Below are positions 34,101-45,679 of a stretch of 64,000 nucleotides of DNA, one piece after another. Each line of letters starts with the position of its first letter. Position 1 is the first letter of the stretch. This stretch comes from Ceratorhiza oryzae-sativae (Eukaryota > Basidiomycota > Agaricomycetes > Cantharellales > Ceratobasidiaceae), in NCBI GenBank assembly GCA_030998015.1, contig JARWMV010000235.1:1612001-1676000 (forward strand). The letters are read 5' to 3'. The position numbers and the translations under genes are program-made. The notes beneath the pieces are model-generated. The model was not told where the DNA came from. It was given only the letters and a program-made list of their open reading frames with translations, and searched no databases.

Positions 34101-35814
34101 TGGAGAGCCAAGGACGGGTTGTGACCGGAGGATAAGACAGCATTCACTCCCTGACCTGGGACGGGTTGAGAGAGTGGGGCCGAGATGCTGGAAGGGTCAG
34201 GAGCGACTGCTGGAGTGAGGGTATGGGGGAGTGGGGGAGGTGCAAGAGAGGGTATGCGAAGCCCATTGTGGAGACCATGTTCGAGAAGCTCCGCGAAAAT
34301 GCGGTGTCTAGTGCGAGAATGAGTAAATTTCTCCGTGTTTAAGAGGCGTAACTCACTGGCGTGCCATCCAGCTCCAAAATTCGTACGTCTCGTCGCCAAT
34401 CCCCCACCCTCGTGATAAATCCGCGAAACGGTGAAGGTGCTTATTGAAATGAGTAAGGGCGCGAGATGTCGCACCTCGGTAGAGGTAGAGTTTGCATATC
34501 TACACGAAACGGCGGTTGGAATGGGTGCTCATGTTTTGGTGGAAACGTACCTTGACAGTGATGCAGTCCGCGAGGACTTTGGCCTCTGCCCAACGTTTCG
34601 TCCTCGGGGGAAGGACGGCTGTAGACCCGAACATCTCGACAAGCATGGTCCAGCAGTCCTCGTAGTGTCTGGGGTTGTTGAATTGTGCTCGTTTGACCCC
34701 TATGATCTAGGACTCACTTTCGTGCAACCTCTTGTTCGTCACGAAACTCGGCGAACGTTGCCATTTTGTATTCGTACCGAACCGTCCATCCCTGTGCGCT
34801 CAATGGTCGTCCTGATCCCGAGCCGAGAGCCTGGGGTACAACCAGTGTAGCGCTGTGGTTGTGCCTGTTACGTTTTCGCCGGACACGTTTGGAGTGGGCA
34901 ACATAGTACTCCATAGCTGATTCGTGGAGAGCATCTTGTAGGCTAACACATAGTGAATTTTGCGGAACATTCGATAAAAGGCGGTCTACCTTTTGACGAA
35001 TTCGTTTAGCTCGGTTGAGCTAACTGGGCTGAGCACAAAGAGGGCAGCGCGGGCGTCCAGGCCACCTTGCCGGCGAATAAAAGTCAAGCGAGCATCCAGG
35101 GATGGATCGTCTATAGCGTAGTCAGTAAGGATGAACGGTCAAAGGACCACTTACCCAATGCCCTCCGACTGGCCAACAAGACAACGGTCAGTTTGATACC
35201 ACGCTCGCCCGTCGAGCGCTTTCTGCCTGCTATCTCCGCGCGAGCTCGGTGTCTCGTTGCCTTTCTTCGCCGCTCTCTGCATCCGGTTTGGGCTCCAAGG
35301 GGCTTTTCGGAGCAGGTGCCTCCCAAAGGCGAGAGAAGAGCACGAATACGGCCGGCACCAGCTCGATGTGTTTTCTAATCCAAACCGGCGCAATCAGGCC
35401 GTCAGGATGCAAGGGCGAGCTCGGTGTGAGAGGGCTCAGGGGTGAACGAGGCGGGACAGGGGCTTGGATGCCCTGGCCGGCGGGTGGCTGGATTTTGCGG
35501 GGCGGGAGAGTAACGTTCCGGTCGACGAGGGAGACGTGGAAGCGGCGCCCGGGCTCGGCATCCCACACCACACCTTTGCGCGAGCCAAGTGCGGTTCGCA
35601 GCCTTCCAATGAGTACCGCAAACGGGTCCAAGTGGCTCGACGGCGACGGGAGATCTGCGATAGACATTCGTTCCCGGTTGCGGGTGCTGGGAACAGGCGT
35701 GGGCAGTTTGGCGGGCGTTGGGGGCGGAGGCACGTTGGCCGCAGGCACATCCAGACCGGCGACAAACATCAGGGGAACGTGCTGAGCAATTAGCTCGCTG
35801 GGATATCCGTTCAT
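31110..35814 (-). CDS. TRAPPC11: TRAPP complex subunit 11 (foie-gras / Gryzun)
   Basis: Subunit of a TRAPP tethering complex acting in ER-Golgi traffic. It starts MNGYPSELIAQHVPLMFVAG, the typical TRAPPC11 beginning, followed by Pro-rich inserts and a segment with IELVPAVFVLFSRLWE. Downstream exons carry the foie-gras helical domain. The 3' half (about 32600-31110) encodes the beta-rich Gryzun region, with LTVPAVLPFSTTLRVNYERP and a C-terminal exon starting near METVGFKPGQLVFVD and ending LLVKPH before the stop at 31110-31112. More than a dozen short introns give a product of roughly 1,200-1,300 residues, the family's usual size. Several plus-strand frames inside it are shadows. A CACGTG box lies 83 bases upstream of the ATG. 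Confidence 0.85.
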
Positions 35815-35896
35815 GATGGGCCGTGTGGTCCAGACCGTCTCTCGCGCTGTCTAGTGTACAGTCTAATATTTGAGCAAGTCCACGCTCACGGACGAT

Positions 35897-35902
35897 CACG
35901 TG
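35897..35902. promoter_or_regulatory. CACGTG box upstream of TRAPPC11
   Basis: A single CACGTG 83 bases upstream of the TRAPPC11 ATG. The same hexamer occurs before the carboxypeptidase, the coiled-coil protein and the histidinol phosphatase. Confidence 0.35.
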
Positions 35903-36842
35903 TTCATGCATTGAGTACCCTGAGCTCGGTCAGCCATCAATCTGCTTTTGGCTCAAGATACAAGTTCGGGCGCGACTCGAACCAAGTCTTTAGGCCTTGA
36001 AGCCTCAAAATGTCACGACTATATCCAATCTTTCTCACAATATGCATCATATCCCGCTATGTCACAAGTGGCCGGTGGTTAATTGCCAGCCCTCAGAAAA
36101 ACCTAGGGATGTCCAAGGCTCAACCACACCATCCAGCTGGACCAGGGAAATTCTCAGAATTAGGGCGAGAGGCACAACTCACATCTGTACACTTGAATGC
36201 AGCTTTTGAATCCGCCAGCGAGTGCCGGGTAGGTAAGCCGCAGGTTACCTATTTACCCTACCTTGTCTGGCTAACATTCCCATCTCTCCAGACCTTCTCC
36301 CCAACGAGCGATCACCCCGGGAGAGAGGCAAATGATTTACCCAGATATACGGGACGGGCCTTCGACGCAATATAAGCTCGATATGAAGATATATACATAC
36401 GGTTAGTGAGATATATTTAGAGTCGTGTCGAGACAGCGCGCTACTACACCGAGTGAGAACAGACCAGGCGCAAGAGAAACTGGTGAGGAGAACGAAAACC
36501 AAGAACTCTGGAAGATAAAAACTAGCAACATATGCATATAGGATCATTATGACTACAAAATGCAGAAGCGGCGGAGAATCTCAAGGTTTTATGCTGACCA
36601 TATGCGTAGCGATGTGAGAACATCACGTGGAGGCGATAGCACATTCTGCAACGGTACCGCTCAGAATGGTCGAGAGAACAAAACATCTCGGCGGGTGCCC
36701 GTTAATTATGATTGGACACGTTTGCAATCATTTCCTCGCGTGGAGATGGTTTAAGCACAGAAGATATGTTTTTATTCTGGAACAACTAAGACAGAAATTC
36801 GGCACATTATCCTTGAATATCTCAAAAAAGGGTTCTACCTGG
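35903..36842. other. no supported gene
   Basis: 940 bases between TRAPPC11 and the glucanase. Short unsupported frames only. A tRNA-like T-loop string at about 35968-35985 does not fold into a tRNA by eye. Confidence 0.4.
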
Positions 36843-37829
36843 CTATCCGCGATAAGCAATGCCGTTGGCAGAGAGGCTCCCGTCGTCATTGTACAGCGAA
36901 GACCCCGTACCCACTTGCCCGCCCCCAGTGTTCGCCTGGATCTTGCTGGGAGAGCTCGCGCCGAACACCGCATACTGCCACCAGTTTTGTCAGCTGTCCC
37001 ACTCGCACATATCCTAATCACCCCTCTCACCATCTCCACGTACGACGCCCCGTCCAGGAACGACATCGCTTGCTTCAAAAACGCCACCTGTTGGTCCCGC
37101 GTCGCCGGAGAGTTCAGCGCGAACTCTGATACCACCAGCTGCGGTTCCGACACGTCAGTTTCCAGCACATGCGCTTGATCGCGGATATATGCCCACCTTG
37201 TAGTTCGGGAATCGGTTGTGTGCGTTCTGCACGTGCGACTGGAACTGTGCAAACGTGCTACCGTACCAGTGGATGTTCACGTAGTCGAAGTAGCATCGAC
37301 CTGCGCACGCGCTAATGAACTGCGCCGCCCAGTCCAGCCCTTGGCCACTGTTCTGGCTCGAAGACACCGACGGGATCGCCTTTTTGATCGCCAGCGGGTT
37401 GATGTACTGGATGTACCAGTTTGCGGCCGTCGAAGGGCTGATGCCGTTCAGGTCGGGCTCGTTGAGCGAGAACACGGTGTTCCAACCTTGCTGAGCGGCG
37501 CGAGTCTTGAGCTGGCTGATCGGTGATGACGACGAGTCCATGGTAGCCTGGGTGCCGATCCAGTTGACGTTGCTGTCCGTCGCGCATTTAGTCAGTTGAT
37601 TTTGGGGCGTAGCAAAAACAAAGGGTGCTCACGTAGTTTTGGCTGGACGCCAGGTCTCCCAGTTGTACATCCAGTTGACATTACCGTTGCCGTTGGCGAG
37701 CTTGGTCTCGTCAAGGTTGGAGCCTTCGTTGTACCAGGGCCAGGCGAGTCCACGCTTGCCGGCCAGTGCAGCGGGAGCAGCTGCTAGCAGAGCGACGGCG
37801 AGGGTAGTCATGCTCGAGACGGAAGGCAT
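36843..37829 (-). CDS. secreted GH128-type beta-glucanase (Asl1-like), copy 1
   Basis: Cleaves beta-1,3-glucan, probably in the cell wall or outside the cell. It starts MPSVSSMTTLAVALLAAAPA, a signal peptide, followed by GKRGLAWPWYNEG, the typical mature start of GH128/Asl1 proteins. The second exon carries FSLNEPDLNG, with the first catalytic Glu, and YFDYVNIHWYGSTFAQF. After an intron with a normal CAG acceptor comes LVVSEFALNSPATRDQQ, with the second catalytic Glu. The last exon encodes YAVFGASSPSK and ends SLSANGIAYRG at 36843-36845. Four exons; length about 265 residues, normal for the family. An inverted, decayed duplicate lies at 46326-47270. Confidence 0.88.
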
Positions 37830-38552
37830 GGTGTTGACGACAGAGAGGTGGAAGGAGCTCAAGTGGATCTGTAGATGAGTGATTGTCGATTATCAGCCCA
37901 TTCAACCGACTTTTATATGGTGTCACCAGAGAGTTTCCGTCCAATGCATATCCACATCTGGCCACGTTCTACAATGGGCGCGGACATACCGGCCACCAAG
38001 CGGACGCTCGCTTTGCTCGACTCGAATGGCACGGATCAGAGCTGAAAGAGTGCAGATGCACATTCAGCCTGGATGTTGAATCTTGGCATCGGCTATGCGA
38101 TCGGTTGTAGACGCGACATCAAATTCAGCAGCAGCAAATACGCTTGACTCTACGCGAACGCGCTCACGCTCGTTGGGTACAAATAAAGACAAACTCTAGC
38201 CAGCGCCGTCGGCTCACTTATGTCGTGAGGTTGCGGTTTCATCACTTCAACTCTGTGTGCCGATCCGTTTGCCTCAAAGCACTTCGTGATGATGCAGTAC
38301 TTGAGTTTTGGATCAAGTCGCTTCGACGTGGGAGTAAGATCTTGAACCGTATGATAAATTTGAAGCTGGGTTTTGTGTCGAGCATACATACCGGCGTGGA
38401 CCATATCATATTGATGTGGTACAAGAGGGCTTGCCACGGAAGACATAGGAGCGAGTATTATTCTACATATTTGCTTACATGGCATGAGAGGTTGCCATCT
38501 TCGAGGTAATCGAACAATTAATGTGTGATCGTGATAAGCCCAGACGCAAGCC
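37830..38552. other. glucanase promoter and intergenic sequence
   Basis: 720 bases between two minus-strand genes, with no frame I would call. It contains the upstream region of the GH128 gene; the stretch just before its ATG is similar to that before the duplicate at 46326. Confidence 0.4.
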
Positions 38553-39561
38553 TCAGGTTGGAACTTTTACCGGATGAGCGAACCTCCCCATCTTGTTGGC
38601 CTCTTCTTTACGCTCGAGATATGCAAGATTGGAAATTTGCATGTCCTTGAGATAATCATTCAACCTATGGTAATTCAAGCCAACAGCGGCAGGCCCATGG
38701 GAATCGTCTGAGAGAACAAAAGTTCCCCCAAGAGACTGAATCAGCTTGATTCCCAATCTAGTCAGCTGCTCTAGGGGGCTTGACCAAGGTACCTACTTGG
38801 ACAATCTCTTTGCCAGGATAAGCAGTGTCCCACCCTTTCCTGAACGCGGCTGCGTTCAACTCGAATAGAGCACCGTAGGAGATTGCACATTGAATGTTGC
38901 GTTTGATCCGAGTCCACACACCGGATAGAGAAAGCTGCGGGGTGTAGAGACGGCAGAGATCAAAGTGACCTATCACCTCTGGATGAAGCGCTGCATGAGT
39001 TCGAGCTGCGCATCAAAGTAAGCGTTCAAGTACGATACTTGCTCGGGGGTGGGATTGTGCATGTCAATGCGACATGACTCGAGAGAATCGGTAAAAGAGG
39101 AAACGCAGCGCTCGAATGTAGGCTTGTCGAAGTCGATGGGTATTCCGTTGCAGTGGTGGACCGAGCCGACAATGTATTCGACTCGCCCGGCGTGTCGGGT
39201 TAAGAGTGCCTCGAGCTGGTCAAGATCGTTTGAAGTGATGTAGTCGGTTTCTAGACCAACAAGGAGGGTGATTTGGTCTGCATAAGCGCGTTTGAGTCGC
39301 CAAGCTTCTTGCACAAAGAGGTCAAAGGTGCTCAAAAGATCTTCAGGACTGAGGTCTGCCTATCGGAACGTAAGCTGGTGTTGGTGCTGTGCCAGGGCTC
39401 ACCTCTTCGGGGTACAGGTCCTCGGCTCGGTGCCTGGGCACGTGCTCTGTGAGGCCGTAGACCTTGAAATCTGCGTTGATTGCGGCCTGGACGACCTCTT
39501 CGAGTGTTCCGGCCGCGTGCCGACAAAACTGGCCCGAGTGGGAGTGATGGCTGGCGCGCAT
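38553..39561 (-). CDS. HIS2: histidinol-phosphatase, PHP family
   Basis: Removes phosphate from L-histidinol phosphate in histidine synthesis. The start at 39561 (MRASHHSHSGQFC) places the PHP metal-binding HSHSGQ at the N-terminus as in fungal homologs; an in-frame Met lies 15 bases earlier. Later motifs are VYGLTEHVPRH, VGLETDYIT with a metal-site Glu, YIVGSVHHCNGIPIDF with a metal-site His pair, VIGHFDLCRLY, and FVLSDDSHGPAAVG with the final Asp-x-His. Short introns interrupt the gene; the product is about 300 residues. It ends VKVPT at 38553. Two CACGTG boxes (39574-39579, 39596-39601) lie at its 5' end. The divergent neighbour is the J-protein, 600 bases away. Confidence 0.87.
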
Positions 39562-39573
39562 GACGATCAGGAT

Positions 39574-39601
39574 CACGTGCGGTGACGGAGCGAGTCACGT
39601 G
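39574..39601. promoter_or_regulatory. paired CACGTG boxes at histidinol phosphatase 5' end
   Basis: CACGTG at 39574-39579 and 39596-39601, 22 bases apart, immediately upstream of the preferred ATG at 39561. The first overlaps the alternative upstream start, which argues for the inner start. Confidence 0.4.
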
Positions 39602-40160
39602 CTCTCCACTCGACTGCAGCGACCACGTCAGGCCCCAGCAACAAGACCCAAGGCAAGTGAGGATCTGGTCTGGCTCGCGATGATGTTGTCTAGTAAAAGG
39701 TCTGAGTCCCCGCGCGGTGCACTCTAACTCGGCGGCCTCGCCCGAGGCTTGGCTGGTCGCCGTAAGGCGGTGCGCACACGCCTGCTCGTCAATGGCCGTG
39801 TCTGGGTTGTCGCCGCCGGACACGGCAAAGGCCGAGCACACACCAGGCTGGAGCCCGATGGGATCGCGCCCTCCCCGACGCCGAACCGCCGTGCGAGAGA
39901 GCTCGGTGCGGCGGCGGCCCAGTGTGGTCCACTGGGGGAGACATGCCCGCTGGTCATACAGGCGCCCTGCTGCAGCCCCATGCAGTCCGCCGTGGTGACC
40001 AGCTCACAGCTGATCCGTGTCCGTGCTGGGCGCCGAGTCCACGCCGGACACTGCGCGGGGCATGGATTACACCTTGCGGCCTCGATGGCCACCTGAGCGA
40101 TGCCCTTGTCGTGTCCCTGTATGTCTGACCGAGCACTGACCACCGCTCCTGCAGCTCCCC
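39602..40160. other. divergent intergenic region
   Basis: About 560 GC-rich bases between the divergent histidinol phosphatase and J-protein genes. Long frames occur on both strands because stops are rare in GC-rich DNA, but none has motifs or splice partners. Confidence 0.4.
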
Positions 40161-41910
40161 ATGGACTGGCTCGGCCAGCTCGGCCCCTACCAGGGATTTG
40201 CCTCGCGCACTCTGGCCTGGTGGTTTCTCCCCAACCTCGCCACCCGTGCTGTCCTCATGCTCTACTACAACATCTTGCTTTTCATCGGCTTTTCCCGCTG
40301 GATCCCCCCGGCCGACTCTCCCTACGGCCCAAACATTACCGCCGTGCCTTTTCACTGGTCATCCTCGCCTACCTTGCATACACGCTTGTGTTCGACATGC
40401 TCGAGCAACCACCCAGTTTTTATTCCCTTCTCGGGGTTGACTATCACGCATCCGATGCCGATATCAAAAATGCGTACAAGACGTTCGCCCGCCGTAACCA
40501 CCCTGATCGAGTTGGAGCTGCCGGCGCACCCCTCTTTATCCAAGTTCGCGATGCGTACGAGGCATTGAAGCATCCCATCAAACGATATGGCTACGACCGG
40601 TCAGTATCTCTCCGGGCTCCCAACACGGTGTTCTAACCCCGTTCTAGTTTTGGATTTGACGCCCTGGGCTGGAAAATTGCCGAGGATCCTCACGCAATGC
40701 TCTATCAGGGGCTCGAAAACGCCATGTACTACTATGTTCCCACCGGCGTCATCATGTTAGCCATGGCTGTTTTCGGCTGGGGTGGCCAGACCGCTTATGT
40801 ATGTTTCTGCACCCTTCTTTGGCCTCAATTAACCACTTGGTAGTGGCGCTCTAGTAGCTGGGCATTGGTCGCGGCACTCGAGGCCTGCATCATCATTGGT
40901 TACAACCCACTCCCACTATCTTTTAGCTCATCGTCCCCTCTACTTAGTCCCCTGTTTCACGTTTTCAGCCTATCGCGGTCTCTGTTCCTTAGACTATTGT
41001 CCCTGTGTCCGGGTTGCCTGGAAATCCCGACCACCCCGTCGATGGCACCGTATCAATGGGTCCTTTTCCTCCGTCAAGTATTTGTGACCAGTGCTATCGC
41101 AATTGGCCAAATCCTGCCGGTTCTCTCACCTCCTCCGCCTACCGCCAAGGAAGAACGTGCCCGCCAAACCGAGATAGCCAGGCTGGCCATTGCCTTAGAT
41201 CCCATTGTGAGACAAATCATTGTCAACAGTCACATTTCTGATCAGGAAGGCGAGTCTTGCAATCCTCATCATGCTATCCAACTGACACTTGGATATCTGC
41301 AGCCAAGGAAAATCTATTGAAGGAAGTGCAGCAGCTTGATCCTTCGGGCCCCCTCCCTATTCCTATCGCCCAGCTCTCTGAAACACATCGTCGGGCTCTC
41401 GAAGGGCTCCGCCCTACCTTGCAGCGCTTGGTCGTTCAGAATGTCTTGTTGAAAGACCCCCAGCTACAACCATCATACGTCTCTGCTGTTGAGCGATCTA
41501 CCCGCCGGGATCAGCAGGTCGCACTTGCTGGCGTCGAACGCGAGGAGCGGACGCCCGCGCCCGAAGAGTTAGATACGGCTGCGCGATTGCTCGCCATCCC
41601 TAGCCCGCCCTCGTCCGTGTTTTCGCTCTCGCGCGAGCCTACGCCTGAATATAAACCGCTCACCACCAGTATTCCGTTTGACGCTTCGACACCTGGCTTC
41701 AACTATCAGCCTTCACCAGCACGCTCAGGTCGACCTTCCCCGTCTCGAGCAAACTTGACCAGCCCCATTCCGGTCATGCGCCGACGGCCAAGTTTGAGCC
41801 CGTCTAAGCGCAGTTCCATCAGCTTGAACACGGGGGGTGCGAGGAGCGTGAGCGAAGGTGCACCCTTTTCACCCACATCACCGGTGATTGTTAAGCAAGA
41901 GCTTGCATAG
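40161..41910 (+). CDS. membrane J-domain (DnaJ-like) protein, apparent 1-base frameshift in exon 1
   Basis: Likely Hsp70 co-chaperone anchored in a membrane. Exon 1 starts MDWLGQLGPYQGFASRTLAW and has a hydrophobic segment (AVLMLYYNILLFIGF). The J domain follows: FYSLLGVDYHASDADIKNAY with RRNHPDR, the essential HPD. After an intron come GWKIAEDPHAMLYQGLENAM and two or more hydrophobic segments (VIMLAMAVFGWGG; WALVAALEACIII), then QWVLFLRQVFVTSAIAIG and a Ser/Pro-rich tail ending VIVKQELA. Between about 40304 and 40331 the frame must shift by one base, and no AG acceptor exists nearby, so a base seems missing in a C run. The intron at about 41247-41301 is GC-AG. Confidence 0.75.
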
Positions 41911-42266
41911 AGCGATGCAGATATGACTTTCTGCTTTCGTGAATATACGTCGTGACGCATGTGAATGAAGTCAGCCGTTGTGGTTTGATAGGAAGGGGAT
42001 CTTGTGTCATGATGTTGTTTTAGCCCTAGCGATATATGAATATATTAGGCGTTTGAGCTGTGCTGTAGGTAGCCAAGTGGCACTTTACAGAGCGAAACGC
42101 CCAAACAACGATGACAATATGGGATGATGCTTGGCGTGGATGCGATGAGCCGCCCATGACGATAATCCTACACTAATAGGAAAAACTGGCGCCAGGCTAT
42201 ATTCCCCAGCTTGCGTTCAACTCTGAGCCCATGTGTATTCGTCCAGAGATCCGCACTAAATGGGCA
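41911..42266. other. 3' flanks of convergent genes
   Basis: 356 bases between the convergent J-protein and PGP phosphatase genes; AT-richer than the genes, with nothing else recognised. Confidence 0.4.
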
Positions 42267-43599
42267 TCAAGATTGAGATTTGACATGGGAAGAATTTTCT
42301 ACACGTCCGCCTCTTGACTCTTTGACACGAATCACGATCCAGCTCCAGGCTCGTTTGGAACCTTTTCCTACTATATTCGCCAACCAGGCCAGGGCAATCC
42401 AAAGTCCTTTGGCCGTATACCTTCCGCCTGTCTTTGCATAGTACCAGGCCCATCCCGTCCTAGTTGTCGGGAGAGGCGGAGGCAAAGCCACCTTAGCTGG
42501 TATTGGCAATACAAACCTGGCAAATTCGCTGGGACTTGGAGGAATAGGCTCAGGTGGAATCGGTGCCCGTCTTGTGACACTGAGCAGTTTTCGCCGAATC
42601 CACCACATCCAACCTTCGCGCCCAAGCCAGTCTTCTCCGCGTGCGCGTGCCTGTACGACGCCGCGTCTGAATGTCTGATTCCTAAACCAAAGCACGGTGC
42701 GAAGAAGACTCTGCTCAAATGTCCGGACGAATGGCATGTCGGGTCGGGACCACAGACGGGTTGTCCAGATCCCAAGATGCTGAGAGCCGAGACAGGAGGC
42801 GAGGAGAACGTCGGTCATAAGGCGATCGCCTATGACTAAAAGCCGTGGTGGGGTGGGGGCAGTGACGTGAGGAAAGGTGCGAGGGGGAGGGACCGGCGAA
42901 GCCGATGCAATCAAGTCTGGATCCAGTGGTTCGTTTAGGTCGAGTCGCTCTGGATTGTTACGCGGATCCGATGCAGGAGAAGATGACACAGGAGGTTGAG
43001 GCGCAGAAAGTCGTCGAAAATAGGTTTCGATTTCATCAACGCAGGCTGGTTTCTTTTTTGAATGGCGCAACACGGGGACACCAAGATGAAAGGAAAGAGA
43101 TTCGGCCTGGTCGTGGTTAGAAAAAGAGAGTAATAGCGACTGCTAATGTACGTACCTGGATCCCCAATGGATCGTCTCTTGTCCCCGCTGAATTGCTGAC
43201 GATAAGCACGTTGGTCGGCCCGAACGTCGATTTACATTTTGCCCAGGCGTCCTAATCAGGGGTCAATCGCAGTCATGTGCGCACAGGGCAGCGCGGAACT
43301 TGCAGCAATGTCCGGCACAACGGTGTCTTTGTGAGGAAGAGTCTGATTTCAATTGAGTAGAGTGGCGACACGGGGGGCCGTCGTACGCACGAGGCAATTG
43401 TCGCGGTCGAATACCGCTCCGGTGTAACCAGCTTTCTTGAGTGCCGCAAAGTCGAGCTGGGCGATGGCTGCCGCGATGTGAGCGCACGACATGGCAGTCA
43501 GGAGCGGCACCTACTGTCCACCCGGATGGCGGGCACAATGCGTCGGGGGTTGGCTGCCACGGCGCGGATCGCGAACAGAGCGCCGTGGAGGTTGGGCAT
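42267..43599 (-). CDS. GEP4: mitochondrial phosphatidylglycerophosphatase (GEP4 type, HAD fold)
   Basis: Converts phosphatidylglycerol phosphate to phosphatidylglycerol in cardiolipin synthesis, at the inner mitochondrial membrane. The start at 43599 gives MPNLHGALFAIRAVAANPRR, basic and hydrophobic like a targeting sequence. HAD motifs follow in order across introns: FDRDNCLTLP (DxDx nucleophile loop), VLIVSNSAGT (motif II), RHSKKKPAC (motif III Lys) and VIGDRLMTDVLLA (motif IV). After this comes a longer tail than in yeast, with a Trp-rich, probably membrane-associated segment (GLWIALAWLANIV) and a basic end. The stop is at 42267-42269. It shares a 250-base divergent promoter with the 2OG-oxygenase-like gene. 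Confidence 0.87.
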
Positions 43600-43851
43600 C
43601 GAACAAGAATGGATGAATGCATCCGATCCGATCTGACGACGGCCAGCACCGCGGCTTCATTTCTGCCGCTTAGAATCTATCCGGCTGCTGCTGGTGAAAT
43701 CGCGATAACTGGACGTAAATGTTCTGGCCCTTTGGTCTCGCCTCCACTCGGCTTGCTTCTGGATGTCGTCGGCGATCTACTTGACGTCCCCTCATAAACG
43801 GGCCAGCTGGGTTGGATATGGCTCCCCATCTCCCCCTCTCGTCTCTTCGCC

Positions 43852-45406
43852 ATGCCCACTATCTTTGACCCCGCGGTCCACCTTGCATACCAGGCCCCCA
43901 CCTCTCGGATCTCGATGGAGGAGCTAGGCAAAGCAGGCCAAGGCATCTCTCCCATAGGCATCACTCAGGTGGGTCGCTCTCATTGGTCCCGTTTATCCTA
44001 CAACTCCGAGCTCGCTCTCTAGCCCTTCCCACTCTTGAGCAAGGAAGGAGTGTTTGCCCTGCGAGAAGAAGTCTTCAGTCGCCATGTTCTCGACCGTTGC
44101 TCCCACACGTACGTCTGGCTCGTCCCCCCGATTCCTCGCCTGATCCTTGTGTCTATGTACCATACAGTTCCGACCTCGCACCATGCCAGATCCGAGGAAT
44201 GTCAAGTCGCAAGGGCTTTGCGTCGTTCAACGAGTCGCTGTGGACTCACCCTCAAACGATCCGTGCAGTTTCGGAAGCCGCTGGAATCGAACTCGTTCCA
44301 ATCATGCCCTACGAAGTGAGTATTGATCATTCTCAACGAGCTCTTTCATTCTGATTCGCGCATCTCTGCCAGTTGGGACACGTCAACGTACAACTTACCA
44401 TGGGCCCCGACACGGTTTCCAAGCTTGGCCCACAACCTCTCCGCCCCACTGGACCCATCATTCAGGCCGAAAGTGTTGTCCCAACCCTCGTGCCAGGAAT
44501 GAATAATCTCCTGCCAAACAATCCTCCCCCACTGACGGACAGCGATTCGGAACCTGAAAGCCAGGGCGAGGACGAGCTTCCAAGTCCAGTTGTCACGACA
44601 AATCAAACAACACTACCTAGGCACGATGTGATCGACTCTGAACGACAACCGGTGGAGCTAGTACCACAACCAAAGGAAGAGCGAGCTGTTGTTGGCTGGC
44701 ATCGAGATTCATATCCGTAAGCCTCATTCCTCGGTTCGAAATTGATCAGCAATAAACCTTGAATAGTTGGGTCTGCGTTGTAATGCTCTCCGACGCAACG
44801 ACTATGCAGGGCGGGGAAACCGGCCTTATGTGCGCAGACGGCACCGTCAAAAAGGTTCGTGGACCTCAGATGGGATGGGCAGTCATGTTACAAGGACGTT
44901 ACGTGGACCACGTCGCGCTCAACGCTTTCGGTGCCCCAGAGCGAGTGACTATGGTACATCAGTCATATAATCTCTTTCTTGTGGGCTAAATTCATGATCT
45001 CATTAGGTCACTTCGTATCGTGCCAAAGACCCGATGGTCCGAGACGACTCTGTGTTGACCACCATTCGCCCAGTTGCCAACCTGAATGAATTATACTTCG
45101 AGGTTCGTGATCACATTCTGTGCCCTAGTTCATGCTCTTACTCCTTAGAAGTGGGCAACATATCGAATGGACCTGCTTTCCGAACGGTTCAAAGGTCAAT
45201 GCGAAGAGTTGAAACGAAAGCGTGGGGACGGGAGTTCCCCTTGGGGCACCGAAGTTGTCAACAAAGAGGAGTTCAAAGCTTGGGTCAAGGATCAAATCAA
45301 GTACCTCCAGGTGCGTCCGCTCTAATGTCTGATTGCTCCCAGGGAGGATTTCGGCATCTGACTATCGACTCTCTTTCGGCAGACTACGATCGATGAAATG
45401 GTCTGA
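43852..45406 (+). CDS. 2OG-Fe(II) oxygenase-like protein
   Basis: The start at 43852 reads MPTIFDPAVHLAYQ. Exons joined at GT-AG sites give FPLLSKEGVFALREEV, MSSRKGFASFNESLWTHPQT and GIELVPIMPYELGHVNVQ, then an acidic low-complexity linker (SDSEPESQGEDELPSP). The core has VVGWHRDSYPWVCVVMLSD, where HRD supplies a candidate HxD iron site, and GGETGLMCADG; DHVALNAFGAPERVTMVTSY may supply the distal His and the 2-oxoglutarate-binding Arg. The last exon ends QTTIDEMV with TGA at 45404-45406. About 400 residues. Family placement rests on the HxD...H...R order; the substrate is unknown. GEP4 is transcribed divergently from the same short promoter region. Confidence 0.7.
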
Positions 45407-45679
45407 AAACCGGCTGCCTATTGGATTCAAATTCACTTTCTTTATGTCACAATTTGGATTCATTCTTCATGAATAATACCACAGGGCAAGGAGCGAGATC
45501 CTCATATGGACCTCTCCGTCCACTTACATGTTGCTATATTCTTGCTGCTAACAAACGGGAGCCACTTCAGATGAATAGTAATAATTGAAACGTCCCACCA
45601 GGGATGCGTAACTGTTTTCTCTGAAATGCGCCCCGCTCGTGCAAGCTTGAGCAAACCGCGCTTGAGAAAGACTGATAGT

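Noticed and set aside
35249..35785. 178-residue Gly/Arg-rich plus-strand ORF
   Set aside because: Antisense shadow of the TRAPPC11 first exon.
35965..36000. tRNA-like T-loop string (GACTCGAACC)
   Set aside because: The flanking bases do not form T, anticodon or acceptor stems on either strand.
39332..40143. Several long ORFs on both strands between HIS2 and the J-protein
   Set aside because: GC-rich DNA with few stops; no motifs, and the frames overlap each other.
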